A stretch of 8,283 nucleotides of DNA from JBDUDR01 sp040002845 (GCA_040002845.1 JBDUDR010000133.1:1-8283), one strand, 5' to 3'. Counted from the stretch's first letter, positions 1 to 6,740 are shown. A program made the numbers and translations. Notes: generated by a model not told the origin, from the sequence alone.

Positions 1-1
1 C

Positions 2-1226
2 GTTCGGGTCGACTTGGAGCACGCCAAGCCACCAATCTGGCGAAGGCTCGACGTGTTCCACCAGGTGCTGCAGGGCGCGTTCGGCTGGACGGACTCGCAC
101 CTGCACCGCTTCGCACTCGGGGGCAGTCCTTTCGACAGGAACACCGAGCTGTTCCTGTGCCCCTACGACGCCGAGGAGGGCGAGGACGAAGGGACGCCCA
201 CCAAGGAGGTGACGCTGGACGAGACCTTGGCCGCGCCGGGCGACGTGCTCCGCTACTGCTACGACTTCGGAGACTCCTGGGACCTGGTCATCGTCCTCGA
301 GTCAGTCCTGCCCCTCGTCGAGTCCGCGCCGGTCGCGGTCTGCGTTGACGGGCGCCGCGCCGCGCCGCCTGAGGACTGTGGCGGCTTGCGGGAGGCGGCA
401 GACCTCGCGGAGGTCCTCGACGACCCGAGGCACTTCGACCTCGAAGAGATCAACCAGGCGCTCAACGATCCGTACATGGTGATGCGCGACAGCGGCGTCG
501 ACCCGCGACTGGTCGAGATCTTCAACAGGTTGCGCTACACCGAGGTCGGCGACGACCTCGTGCTGCGCGTCCTGTCGCTGACCCAGGACCGGTCGAAGTT
601 GCTACCGGAGGAGAAGGCGGCAGCGCTCCACCCATTCCTGTGGTTCCTCGACCACGTCGGCGATGACGGCCTACCACTCACGTCCCGGGCTACCTCAACC
701 CGACGACGTCACCGCAGCTGCCGGCGTCATTCCGGCCATGGACGACTGGATCGGCACAGCCAACCGCGAGTCCCACACCTACCGGTCCTGTGGTTCCGCG
801 AGCCGCTGCAGAAGCTGGGCCTGCTTCGCAAATACCGGAGCAGGCTCCTCCTGACGAAGGCAGGCTCGACCGTCCGCGGCAACCCCGAGGCGCTCTGGCG
901 CCCCATCACGGACCGTCTCCCCCTCGGCAAGACAGACTCCATGGACGTCCCCGCAGGGCTTCTGGCGCTCCTGCTCAGCGGCTCGACACCCGGCGCCCAG
1001 CCCTCCTCACAACGGATCGCCCAAGCCCTGAGCCACCTCGGATGGCGTCACTCCGACCGCACGCCGGTCACCGCCGACACCGTTCGATGGGCGACCGCGG
1101 ACACCCTCGGTGTTCTGGAGAACGTCACGATCGGCCCACGACGCCGCAGTGAGGCGGGACCAGATCAGCGATATCGCCGTCGCCCTGGCATGCGACACCC
1201 TACTGACCTTGCCCAAGCGCGCGTAG
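2..1226 (+). pseudogene. pRiA4b ORF-3-like protein, 5'-partial and frameshifted
   Basis: This is a homologue of the plasmid pRiA4b ORF-3 family (PF07929), whose function is poorly known. The N-terminal signature is clear: PPIWRRLDV, then a conserved GWTDSHLHRF block, and YDFGDSWD about 60 residues later. The gene is already open at base 2, so its start lies outside the window and the TTG at 14 is not the true start. The first frame stays open to 1345 but is not the real protein. Around residue 222 it turns into Arg-rich nonsense. Family-like sequence continues in a second frame (GYLNP, about 688-702), a third frame (DDVTAAAGVIPAMDDWIG, about 702-782), then the first frame again (PVLWFREPLQKLGLL). 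Three one-base losses near 685, 700 and 783 explain this. An extra G near 1156-1158 then moves the tail to a frame reading DQISDIAVALACDTLL and ending at TAG 1224-1226. About eight residues normal for the family also appear to be missing after LDV. Either decayed or mis-sequenced. Confidence 0.8.
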
Positions 1227-1623
1227 CAAAGCCCGCTGGGCGCTGCCTCTGGGCGGTCATTGGCCTCATCACTCATCTGCTTGTTATGCGCGTGCTCGAT
1301 CAAGACCGGCCGGAGCGCGATGTCGACGCACTTCGGGGTTCATGACAGCGACTCCACACCTGCAGCAGTACTTCGAGAGAGAGACTGCGTCATTCCCTGC
1401 GTCGCTCCGCCCAGAACGACTCGCTTGGCGCCGGGACTGCTAGGGGTGGGCGCGAAGGTCTGGATCTGCTGAGTTGAGGACGTGGGCTGGGCTGATGCAC
1501 TTCGCTGCTGCGAAGACGCAGGTGCAGATGCTCTGCTGCCGGGATCCGCCTGCGACTACTGTGGGTCGGACGGTCATTGTCGCGGTTCTTCTGTGTTCTG
1601 AGTCGACCAAGTCCGTCGATAGG
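1227..1623. other. Region without a recognisable gene
   Basis: The open frames here (for example 1474-1818 on the plus strand) have no family resemblance and poor codon usage. The stretch from about 1480 to 1610 is richer in T than its surroundings and contains a perfect six-base hairpin with a four-base loop at 1500-1515 (CTTCGC and GCGAAG arms), with no T-run after it. It separates the broken pRiA4b-like gene from the WYL remnant and may be debris from a rearrangement. I could not identify a transposase or terminal repeats. Confidence 0.4.
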
Positions 1624-1800
1624 GCTGTCACGGTTGGTCCGCAGGAGGCAACAGCGCCCGTCCCGGACGACGACCGCCCAGGGGTTCACCTCGGCCTCCC
1701 ACTCGTTTCCGGACTCGCTTCGATACGTGACCAGCACGCGACGTCGGCCGCGACGGCAGCGACGAGTGCGCTGGTGGTGGCGGGATCTGGACGGTCCGAG
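1624..1800 (-). pseudogene. WYL-domain transcriptional regulator remnant
   Basis: Read on the minus strand, this stretch gives the opening of a WYL domain (PF13280), the ligand-sensing part of YafY/DeoR-type regulators. DPATTSALVAAVAAD lies in one frame (from 1786 to about 1745). It continues one base out of frame as RRVLVTYRSESGNEWEAEV and NPWAVVVRDGRCCLL (to about 1635). Restoring one lost base in GAC(C)GTCGC near 1740-1745 joins them. The usual pattern is YRS..G...REVDPWAVVVRDGRWYLL, so the W-Y of the name-giving motif reads C-C here. The DNA-binding HTH half that should precede it, at coordinates above 1800, is absent and the DinB-like gene lies there instead. After about 1635 resemblance stops. 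I infer a dead fragment of a regulator that once faced the DinB gene; the assignment rests on motif memory only. Confidence 0.62.
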
Positions 1801-1837
1801 CTCGTGCGGTGGGGCTGAGATCGGTCCGCACACGAGC
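1800..1837. repeat. Imperfect inverted repeat upstream of the DinB-like gene
   Basis: Arms at 1800-1809 (GCTCGTGCGG) and 1826-1837 (CCGCACACGAGC) pair over ten bases with a two-base bulge and a 16-base loop. CGGTCCG is also present twice directly (1792-1798 and 1822-1828). It lies about 65 bases before the DinB-like start and could be an old operator or a hairpin. There is no T-run, so a terminator is not supported. Confidence 0.3.
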
Positions 1838-1888
1838 AGATCAGGTGGTCACGAGATGAACCGGAAGTATATTGTCCGGAACTGGTCC

Positions 1889-1894
1889 TAGCCT
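1889..1894 (+). promoter_or_regulatory. -10-like box for a leaderless DinB-like start
   Basis: TAGCCT fits the actinobacterial TAnnnT -10 pattern and ends seven bases before ATG 1902. Transcription would then begin at or next to the start codon. No Shine-Dalgarno sequence precedes this ATG, which agrees with leaderless translation. No good -35 is seen. TATATT at 1868-1873 is a second candidate -10 for a longer leader. Confidence 0.4.
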
Positions 1895-1901
1895 GATGTC
1901 T

Positions 1902-2702
1902 ATGACCCAGTTCCGCGAGCAGGACCTCACCGGAGCACGCTTCGAGCGCGTGAGCCTCCGGGGCGCCACCTTCACCCAGGTGTTCCTCAATGACGCCAGC
2001 ATGCATGCAGTCGACCTCACCGGGGCTCAGGTCCGCGGCGCCCTGTTCAACCAGAGCCGCATGCGCGGCGTCGAGCTGGTCGACGTCGAGGTCAGCGGCG
2101 AGCTGCGGAACGTCGTCGTGAACGGCGTCGACATTGCACCGCTCGTCGACGCCGAACTGAACCGTCGCATGCCCGAGCGGGCGAGGATGCGCCCCGACGA
2201 CAGTGACGGGTTCCGTGAGGCGTGGGCAATCCTGGAGCGGTTGTGGGATGGCACCGTCGCGCGTGCGACGACGTTCCCCGAGGCGGCGCTCCACGGCAGC
2301 ATCGACGACGAGTGGTCCTTCATACAGACCCTGCGGCACCTCAACTTCGCCAGCGCTGCCTGGGTGGGCCGGATGATCCTCGGCAACGCCTCGCCGTGGC
2401 ACGAGTTGGACCTGCCGTGGGACGAGGCGCCAGGGTGGGACGGTATCCCGTGGGACCGCGAGGCACGACCCTCGCTCGACGAGGTGCTCACGGTCCGACG
2501 CGAACGCCAGGCGATGGTCCATAACGTCATGGAATCACTCACCGACGAGCAACTCGCCTCCGAGGTGACTCGCACCGAGCCCGGCTGGCCCCGGGTGGAG
2601 AACTTCCCCTTCAAGGAATGTCTCCGCATCGTGCTCAACGAGGAATGGGAGCACCGGCTCTATGCCGAACGTGATCTAACCGCACTGGAGAAAGAGAACT
2701 GA
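1902..2702 (+). CDS. DinB family protein with N-terminal pentapeptide-like repeats
   Basis: A 266-residue protein. Residues about 5-70 hold degenerate pentapeptide repeats (DLTGARFERVSLRGATF, later VDLTGAQVRGALFNQSRMRG), which should form a short right-handed helix. Residues about 95-262 match the DinB_2 four-helix bundle (PF12867): TLRHLNFASAAWVGRMILG carries the first metal-type His, and the tail motif LNEEWEHRLYAERDL carries the second. DinB-like proteins are metal-dependent, and some actinobacterial members act in mycothiol-dependent chemistry. The substrate here is unknown and there is no signal peptide or membrane segment. ATG 1902 is chosen because MTQFREQDLTG begins the repeat domain and it sits at the right distance from a TAnnnT box. 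ATG 1896 (two residues longer) and TTG 1872 are alternatives. The stop lies two bases before the hydrolase start, so the pair is probably one transcript. Confidence 0.88.
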   Translation: MTQFREQDLTGARFERVSLRGATFTQVFLNDASMHAVDLTGAQVRGALFNQSRMRGVELVDVEVSGELRNVVVNGVDIAPLVDAELNRRMPERARMRPDDSDGFREAWAILERLWDGTVARATTFPEAALHGSIDDEWSFIQTLRHLNFASAAWVGRMILGNASPWHELDLPWDEAPGWDGIPWDREARPSLDEVLTVRRERQAMVHNVMESLTDEQLASEVTRTEPGWPRVENFPFKECLRIVLNEEWEHRLYAERDLTALEKEN

Positions 2703-2704
2703 TC

Positions 2705-3391
2705 ATGGACATCCTTCTCATTGCTGGCCTATGGCTAGACGGATCCGCCTGGGACGACGTCGTGCCCGCGCTCGAGGCAGTCGGCCACCGCCCCGTGCCG
2801 CTAACCCTCCCGGGTCAGGGTGACGGATCTGCGTCCGCCACGCTCGACGACCAGGTAGCCGCGGTGCTTGCCGCCACCGACTCAGCGTCCGAAAAGCCCC
2901 TTGTGGTGGGGCATTCCGCCGCCTGCACCCTGGCTTGGCTGGCCGCCGACGCGCGTCCGGAGAAGGTGGCCAAAGTCGCCCTCATCGGCGGCTTCCCGTC
3001 CGCCGACGGGGAGCCGTACGCCGATCTCTTCGAGTCGAAGGACGGCGTCATGCCCTTCCCCGGCTGGGGCACATTCGAGGGGCCAGACTCAGCTGACCTC
3101 GACGAGGAGACCAAGCGCAGCATCGCGTCTGCTGCGATCCCCGTCCCCGAAGGGGTGACCAAGGGCGTGGTGCATCTGGCGGACGAGCGACGGTACGACG
3201 TCCCGGTGGTGCTCGTGTGCCCCGAATTCACCCCCGCCCAGGCGCAGGAGTGGATCAACGCCGGTGACGTGCCCGAGCTCGCCAGGGCCAAGCACCTTGA
3301 CTTCGTCGACATCGACTCGGGCCACTGGCCCATGGTTAGCAAGCCGATCGAACTCGCCCGGCTCCTTGCTGCAGCGGCTGCCGAGGCCTGA
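2705..3391 (+). CDS. Small alpha/beta hydrolase
   Basis: A 228-residue cytoplasmic alpha/beta-fold hydrolase. It starts with the usual first strand and oxyanion-loop region (LLIAGLWLDGSAWDDV). The nucleophile elbow is GHSAA with Ser71, and the catalytic His is His207 in DIDSGHWPM. The acid is probably within PVVLVCPEFT, near residue 175, where Glu rather than Asp occupies the expected place. The length is normal for the compact members of this family and the substrate cannot be told. ATG 2705 follows the DinB-like stop by two bases. GGAG at 2687-2690 with AAAGAG directly after it is a possible, rather distant ribosome site, so translational coupling to the upstream gene is likely. The pairing suggests related roles, perhaps in detoxification, but this is inference. 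Confidence 0.9.
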   Translation: MDILLIAGLWLDGSAWDDVVPALEAVGHRPVPLTLPGQGDGSASATLDDQVAAVLAATDSASEKPLVVGHSAACTLAWLAADARPEKVAKVALIGGFPSADGEPYADLFESKDGVMPFPGWGTFEGPDSADLDEETKRSIASAAIPVPEGVTKGVVHLADERRYDVPVVLVCPEFTPAQAQEWINAGDVPELARAKHLDFVDIDSGHWPMVSKPIELARLLAAAAAEA

Positions 3392-3392
3392 C

Positions 3393-3720
3393 ATGGCGCC
3401 GAGAGAGCCTGCCTCGCAACCAGAAAGTGTCGTGGTCCGGCCGGGCCACGACAAGCAGGAATGCACAGTCTGGGAAATCACCTGCTTCTTCGCCCGAGCC
3501 GGGTGTCGCCGACAGGGCATCAGCCGGACCCACATCCATGCGGCTGTCCGCTTCGCGGGGGACACGGGCGCCCGATCCATCGAGGCCTACCCGATGACCA
3601 CGTCGCGCGCAATCGACGAGGAACTGCCCTGCGGGCTCCTGACCACGTTTCTCGGCGCAGAGTTCACGGAGGTGAGCCGACAGGGCCAAGCGGCGAGTAG
3701 TCGTGTGCGTCCAGCTCGCG
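3393..3720 (+). pseudogene. GNAT acetyltransferase, N-terminally truncated and frameshifted
   Basis: Only the C-terminal half of a GNAT N-acetyltransferase remains. From ATG 3393 the frame reads APREP, then VWEITCFFARAGCRRQGISR, then AAVRFAGDTGARSIEAYPM, ending in FLGAEFTEVSR. This covers strand 4, the acetyl-CoA loop (RRQGIS, residues 39-44) and helix 3, but not the substrate-binding N-terminal part (about 65 residues). Near 3683-3687 an extra G in GGG shifts the frame. In the next frame AKRRVVV gives the usual closing strand, which runs on without a stop toward the next gene. ATG 3393 begins one base after the hydrolase stop and may be fortuitous. The core WxITCF and RxQGI pattern is shared with the intact GNAT that follows, so the two may be an ancient tandem pair of which one has decayed. 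Confidence 0.72.
3428..3453. repeat. 26-base near-perfect palindrome (strong hairpin)
   Basis: The two 13-base halves are reverse complements except for one position, which would be a G-U pair in RNA. The realistic RNA form is an 11-pair GC-rich stem with a GGCC loop. It starts 36 bases after the hydrolase stop, where a transcription terminator would be placed, but no T-run follows. It also lies within the codons of the GNAT remnant (VVVRPGHDK), where similar sequence is expected from the family, so it may be accidental. Confidence 0.45.
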
Positions 3721-3750
3721 AGCCGAGAAGATGGGAGCACTCACACTCGA

Positions 3751-3755
3751 AAGGA
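3751..3755 (+). promoter_or_regulatory. Ribosome binding site deciding the GNAT start
   Basis: AAGGA is seven bases before ATG 3763. The same frame is open further upstream to GTG/ATG-like codons (for example 3703), but only 3763 has a ribosome site and begins the family-like sequence. Confidence 0.7.
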
Positions 3756-3762
3756 CACGACG

Positions 3763-4329
3763 ATGCCGTACACAGTCCGACTCCTCGAGGCTTCCACATG
3801 GGACGCCTTCGCGGAGCTTGTTGAGCGCAACAACGGGATCTTCGGCGGGTGCTGGTGCATCGGTTACCACCCGGAGTGCGGCCAGAAGGGGATCAGCTAT
3901 CGCGCAGTCAAGGAGGATCGGGTCCGGACAGGTCGCGCTCACGCCGCGCTCGTCCTCGACGAAGACGGCGCCGCACAGGGGTGGTGCCAGTACGGCAGCC
4001 CAAAGGAACTCCCGGGCATCAAGCACAAGCGCGAGTACGAGAAGGACCCGCCGCCGCGTCCGGATTGGCGGATCACATGCTTCTACGTCGACAAGCGACA
4101 TCGCGGCCAGGGGATCGCACGGGCGGCGCTGGAAGGCGCGCTCGACCAGGTCGCCCATGCCGGCGGCGGACTCGTCGAGGCCATCCCCGAGGTGACCACC
4201 GGCCGCGAGGCGCCGGGCCGTTTCCTGTTCAGCGCGACCGTCGAACTCTTCGAGCAGTACGGATTCACCCGCGGCCGGCAGGTTGGCAAGCACGCATGGA
4301 TCGTGAGCAGGGTGGTCGATCCAGTGTGA
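3763..4329 (+). CDS. GNAT family N-acetyltransferase
   Basis: A 188-residue protein that should transfer an acetyl group from acetyl-CoA to an unknown amine. The acetyl-CoA motif A is ITCFYVDKRHRGQGIA, with RGQGIA at residues 114-119. The C-terminal strand and helix are LFEQYGFTRGRQVGKHAWIV. An early GGCWCIGYH (residues 28-36) with a further Cys at 39 is typical of one actinobacterial GNAT subgroup. The long insert around PKELPGIKHKREYEKD (residues 80-94) lies before strand 4. The protein is complete, with normal codon usage. It follows a broken GNAT of similar core sequence and may be transcribed with the DinB-hydrolase pair, although the hairpin at 3428-3453 could separate them. Confidence 0.9.
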   Translation: MPYTVRLLEASTWDAFAELVERNNGIFGGCWCIGYHPECGQKGISYRAVKEDRVRTGRAHAALVLDEDGAAQGWCQYGSPKELPGIKHKREYEKDPPPRPDWRITCFYVDKRHRGQGIARAALEGALDQVAHAGGGLVEAIPEVTTGREAPGRFLFSATVELFEQYGFTRGRQVGKHAWIVSRVVDPV

Positions 4330-4620
4330 GCCTCCGCTGCCAGGCCTCCACCAGGTCCTTCCCGATCCCAGATTTCGCCACGCTCAAGCCGCGATGCGCG
4401 CGATCGCACATCCGATCACCGGAAGGCGCGTCTTACCGCGAGTGACCCGTTTGATCTCGACCCGGGTTGCTGGCCACGGCAAACGTCCCCAGCCGATGAG
4501 AGCGCGACGGCCCGCGCTAGTTGCTGGCTTGCCGAAGCGAGCCGACACCGCGGGGCCGCTGCGCCGCTCAAGCGCGTATCGCTGAGCGTGTACGTCCCTC
4601 ACCTGGTCGGTGCTGAAAAG
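4330..4620. other. Convergent intergenic region, nothing recognised
   Basis: This stretch lies between the ends of the GNAT (+) and SRPBCC (-) genes. Open frames on both strands are Arg-rich and match no family I recognise. No strong terminator hairpin with a T-run is visible for either gene. Confidence 0.5.
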
Positions 4621-5067
4621 CTAGGTGGTGGTGTTCTCGAGGAGGCTCTTGAGCGCCTGGAGGTCCTTGCGGTTGGCGCGACGCATGGCTGCGGCCATCA
4701 CCGGGGCCACGAGCTGGCCGAAGCCTGATGGCTCGCCCTCGTTGCGCAGGGTCATCCGGGTTCCACCGGCCGGGGTGTCGGCCCAGGTGTAGGTCGTCTT
4801 CATGGGAAACGGGCCTTCGGCGGTGCTCATCACGAACCGCTCGGCGTCCACCAGTTCGCGCACCTGGTAGGTGTAGGCGATGCGGCGGCCGAGGAAGTGC
4901 GCGACGAAGGCGACGCGTGACCCGACGCTGGCGGGAGGCGGGGTCTGCCAGGTGACCGAGGTGATGTTCACGTACCACCGCGGAGCGTTCTCCGGGTCGG
5001 ACGCGAAGTCCGCGACCCGGGCACGGGGAGCGTCGATCTCGATCGAGGTCTCCACGTCAACAGCCAC
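4621..5067 (-). CDS. SRPBCC family protein (polyketide cyclase-like)
   Basis: A 148-residue START/Bet v1-fold protein. It opens with VDVETSIEIDAPRARVADFASDPENAPRW in the usual arrangement of strand, helix and proline-tryptophan turn. It continues through alternating strands (SVGSRVAFVAHFLGRRIAYTYQV, TTYTW, GTRMTLRNEGEPSGF) and ends with the long C-terminal helix (RANRKDLQALKSLLE). Such proteins bind small hydrophobic ligands in a cavity, and no ligand can be inferred here. The start is GTG 5067 with no Shine-Dalgarno sequence. It lies nine bases after the stop the sigma factor would have if its C-terminal frameshift were repaired, so it is probably the third gene of the ECF42 operon. A TAnnnT box at the same place could also give it its own leaderless transcript. 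Confidence 0.85.
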   Translation of the reverse strand: MAVDVETSIEIDAPRARVADFASDPENAPRWYVNITSVTWQTPPPASVGSRVAFVAHFLGRRIAYTYQVRELVDAERFVMSTAEGPFPMKTTYTWADTPAGGTRMTLRNEGEPSGFGQLVAPVMAAAMRRANRKDLQALKSLLENTTT

Positions 5068-5073
5068 CGGTCG

Positions 5074-5079
5074 AGCCTA
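5074..5079 (-). promoter_or_regulatory. -10-like box for a leaderless SRPBCC start
   Basis: On the minus strand the sequence is TAGGCT, six bases before GTG 5067, which is the spacing expected for leaderless actinobacterial genes. It overlaps the TAG (5079-5077) that would end the restored sigma factor frame, so the match could be chance. Confidence 0.35.
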
Positions 5080-5137
5080 CTCGCGGCCTAGCTCCTGGGC
5101 GCGCGCGAGCAGGTCGTCGCGTTCGGCGACGCTGGTG

Positions 5138-6298
5138 CTACCGCCCGGCTGCCGCGCGGTAGTAGTGGGCCGCGTCATCTAGTCGTCCGGCCCTCTCCAG
5201 GAGATGGGCGCGGACGGCGTCGAGCCGGTGATGGCCCCGTAGCCGTTCCTCGAGGCCGTCGAGCTGCTCCAGGCCGGCGTCGGGGCCGTGCACCATGCCG
5301 ACCGCCACGGCGCGGTTCAACGTCACGATCGGGTTGTCGGTCATCGCCTCCAGCAGGCCGTAGAGGGCGAGGATCTGCGGCCATTCGGTCTCCGCGGCTG
5401 TGGTTGCCTCGTCGTGGACTGCGGTGATGGCCGCCAGTAACTGGTACTGGCCGACCCGCCCGAGGGGAAGGTTTGCGGTCAGCAGGTCGACGCCTTCGGT
5501 GACCAGGGCCGAGTTCCATCGGGTGCGGTCCTGCGCGTCGAGTGGCACCAGCTCCCCTTGCGGTCCTGTGCGTGCCGGGCGGCGCGCCTCGTTGAGGAGC
5601 ATGAGGGCCAGTAGTCCGGCCACCTCTGGCTCGTGTGGCAGGCGGGCGTGCAGGAGCTGGGTGAGCCGCATTGCCTCGGTGGACAGTTCGGTACGCGTCA
5701 CCTGTGTGCCGCTGCTTGAGGCGTACCCCTCGGTGAACAGCAGGTAGAGCACGTGCAGCACCGAGCGGGTCCGGTCTGCCCACTCGTCACCTGTCGGGAG
5801 CGCGAAGGGCACCTGGGAGGCCTTAATCCGCTGCTTGGCCCGGCTGATGCGCTGCGCCATGGTGGTCTCGGGCACGAGGAAGGCGCGGGCGATCTCGGCG
5901 GTGGTCAGCCCCGCCACCGCACGCAAGGTGAGGGGGATGGCTGAGGCGGGTGCGAGTGCGGGGTGCGCGCACATGAACAGCAGGGTGAGAGTGTCGTCCT
6001 GGTCGGGCACCGAGGGCGACCCGGTCGCCAGCTCACGTGCGGTGGAGGCATCTTCGCGGCGGCGGCGTGCGCCCTCATTGCGGAGCAGGTCGCTCATCCG
6101 CCGGTTCGCGACCACGACCAGCCACCCCAGCGGGTTCTCGGGTAGGCCGTCGGCCGACCAGTTCATCGCCGCGGAGATGAGCGCCTCTTGTACGGCGTCC
6201 TCGGCCAGGTCGAAGTCGCGGTAGCGGCGGGCGAGCGCCGCGAGGGCCCGCGGCGCGAGCTCGCGCAGCAGTCCCTCGACGTCCGGTTCGGGACTCAC
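5138..6298 (-). CDS. ECF42-type RNA polymerase sigma factor with C-terminal extension
   Basis: A 386-residue extracytoplasmic-function sigma factor of the large ECF42 (DUF6596-containing) type. Sigma region 2 covers about residues 8-80 (RYRDFDLAEDAVQEALISA, then NPLGWLVVVANRRMSDLLR). Region 4 covers about 105-165 (LTLRAVAGLTTAEIARAFLV, then TTMAQRISRAKQRIK). The long C-terminal extension begins with LHVLYLLFTEGYASSS and goes on with TPR-like helices. This group has no anti-sigma factor and is paired with YCII/DGPF proteins, as here. GTG 6298 overlaps the YCII stop (GTGA), which indicates translational coupling. The protein stops early: after YYRAAAGR comes TAG at 5140-5138, but one base further on the sequence reads STSVAERDDLLARAQELG and ends at TAG 5079-5077. 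That is the normal C-terminal helix of this family, so an indel has removed about 20 residues. Core sigma regions are intact. Confidence 0.92.
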   Translation of the reverse strand: MSPEPDVEGLLRELAPRALAALARRYRDFDLAEDAVQEALISAAMNWSADGLPENPLGWLVVVANRRMSDLLRNEGARRRREDASTARELATGSPSVPDQDDTLTLLFMCAHPALAPASAIPLTLRAVAGLTTAEIARAFLVPETTMAQRISRAKQRIKASQVPFALPTGDEWADRTRSVLHVLYLLFTEGYASSSGTQVTRTELSTEAMRLTQLLHARLPHEPEVAGLLALMLLNEARRPARTGPQGELVPLDAQDRTRWNSALVTEGVDLLTANLPLGRVGQYQLLAAITAVHDEATTAAETEWPQILALYGLLEAMTDNPIVTLNRAVAVGMVHGPDAGLEQLDGLEERLRGHHRLDAVRAHLLERAGRLDDAAHYYRAAAGR

Positions 6299-6693
6299 TG
6301 CTCCATCATGGAGGCATCCATGACGGGGCGGACCTGGATCTCCCGGGCGGTGGGCCGGCCGCCTGGACCGGGCGCCGCCGAGGTCCTCGCGGCGATCTCG
6401 ATGGCCCGCTCCTCAGACTCCACGTCGATCAACCAGTAGCCGGCCAGGAACTCGCGGGTCTCGGGGAAGGGCCCGTCGGTGACGACCGGTACACCGGTGC
6501 CGTCGTGGGTCACGATCTTGGCGGCGCCGGGCCCGGTCAGCCCCTCGGCACCCAGCAGTTCGCCGCGTTCGGTGAGCTCTTGGTGGATGGCTCCCATGGC
6601 CTGGCCGCTCGCCCGCAGGTCCTCCGCGGACCATTCGTCGAGGTGTGTGGTCCCGGTGGCGCCGGCGTGGTTCATCAACAACATGTACTTCAT
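6295..6693 (-). CDS. YCII-related (DGPF domain) protein
   Basis: A 132-residue YCII-fold protein (PF03795, often labelled DGPF domain). MKYMLLMNH is the typical first strand. TDGPF at residues 72-76 followed by ETREFLAGYWLIDVES is the family hallmark, and EIQVRPVM is the final strand. Its biochemical role is unsettled, but genes of this kind are the standard partners and targets of ECF42 sigma factors. ATG 6693 is chosen over earlier in-frame starts because AGGGAGGA (6708-6701) lies seven bases before it and homologues begin MKYM. Its stop overlaps the sigma factor start. A TGTCGA-N17-CGAC element upstream suggests the operon is transcribed by its own sigma factor. Confidence 0.93.
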   Translation of the reverse strand: MKYMLLMNHAGATGTTHLDEWSAEDLRASGQAMGAIHQELTERGELLGAEGLTGPGAAKIVTHDGTGVPVVTDGPFPETREFLAGYWLIDVESEERAIEIAARTSAAPGPGGRPTAREIQVRPVMDASMMEQ

Positions 6694-6700
6694 ATGGCGG

Positions 6701-6708
6701 TCCTCCCT
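6701..6708 (-). promoter_or_regulatory. Ribosome binding site of the YCII gene
   Basis: AGGGAGGA on the minus strand, seven bases before ATG 6693. It is the strongest ribosome site in the window and fixes the start. Confidence 0.8.
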
Positions 6709-6740
6709 GGTGGCGCCGCCTCCGGCGCCTTCACGAGTAT

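Noticed and set aside
14..1345. A single intact 443-residue protein
   Set aside because: The middle and C-terminal parts are out of frame with family-like sequence found in the other frames, and the true start lies before the window.
1474..1818. Plus-strand 114-residue ORF
   Set aside because: No family resemblance; it is antisense to the WYL remnant and has poor codon usage.
1686..2638. Long minus-strand ORFs antisense to the DinB-like gene
   Set aside because: They mirror the high-GC codons of the real gene and show no motifs.
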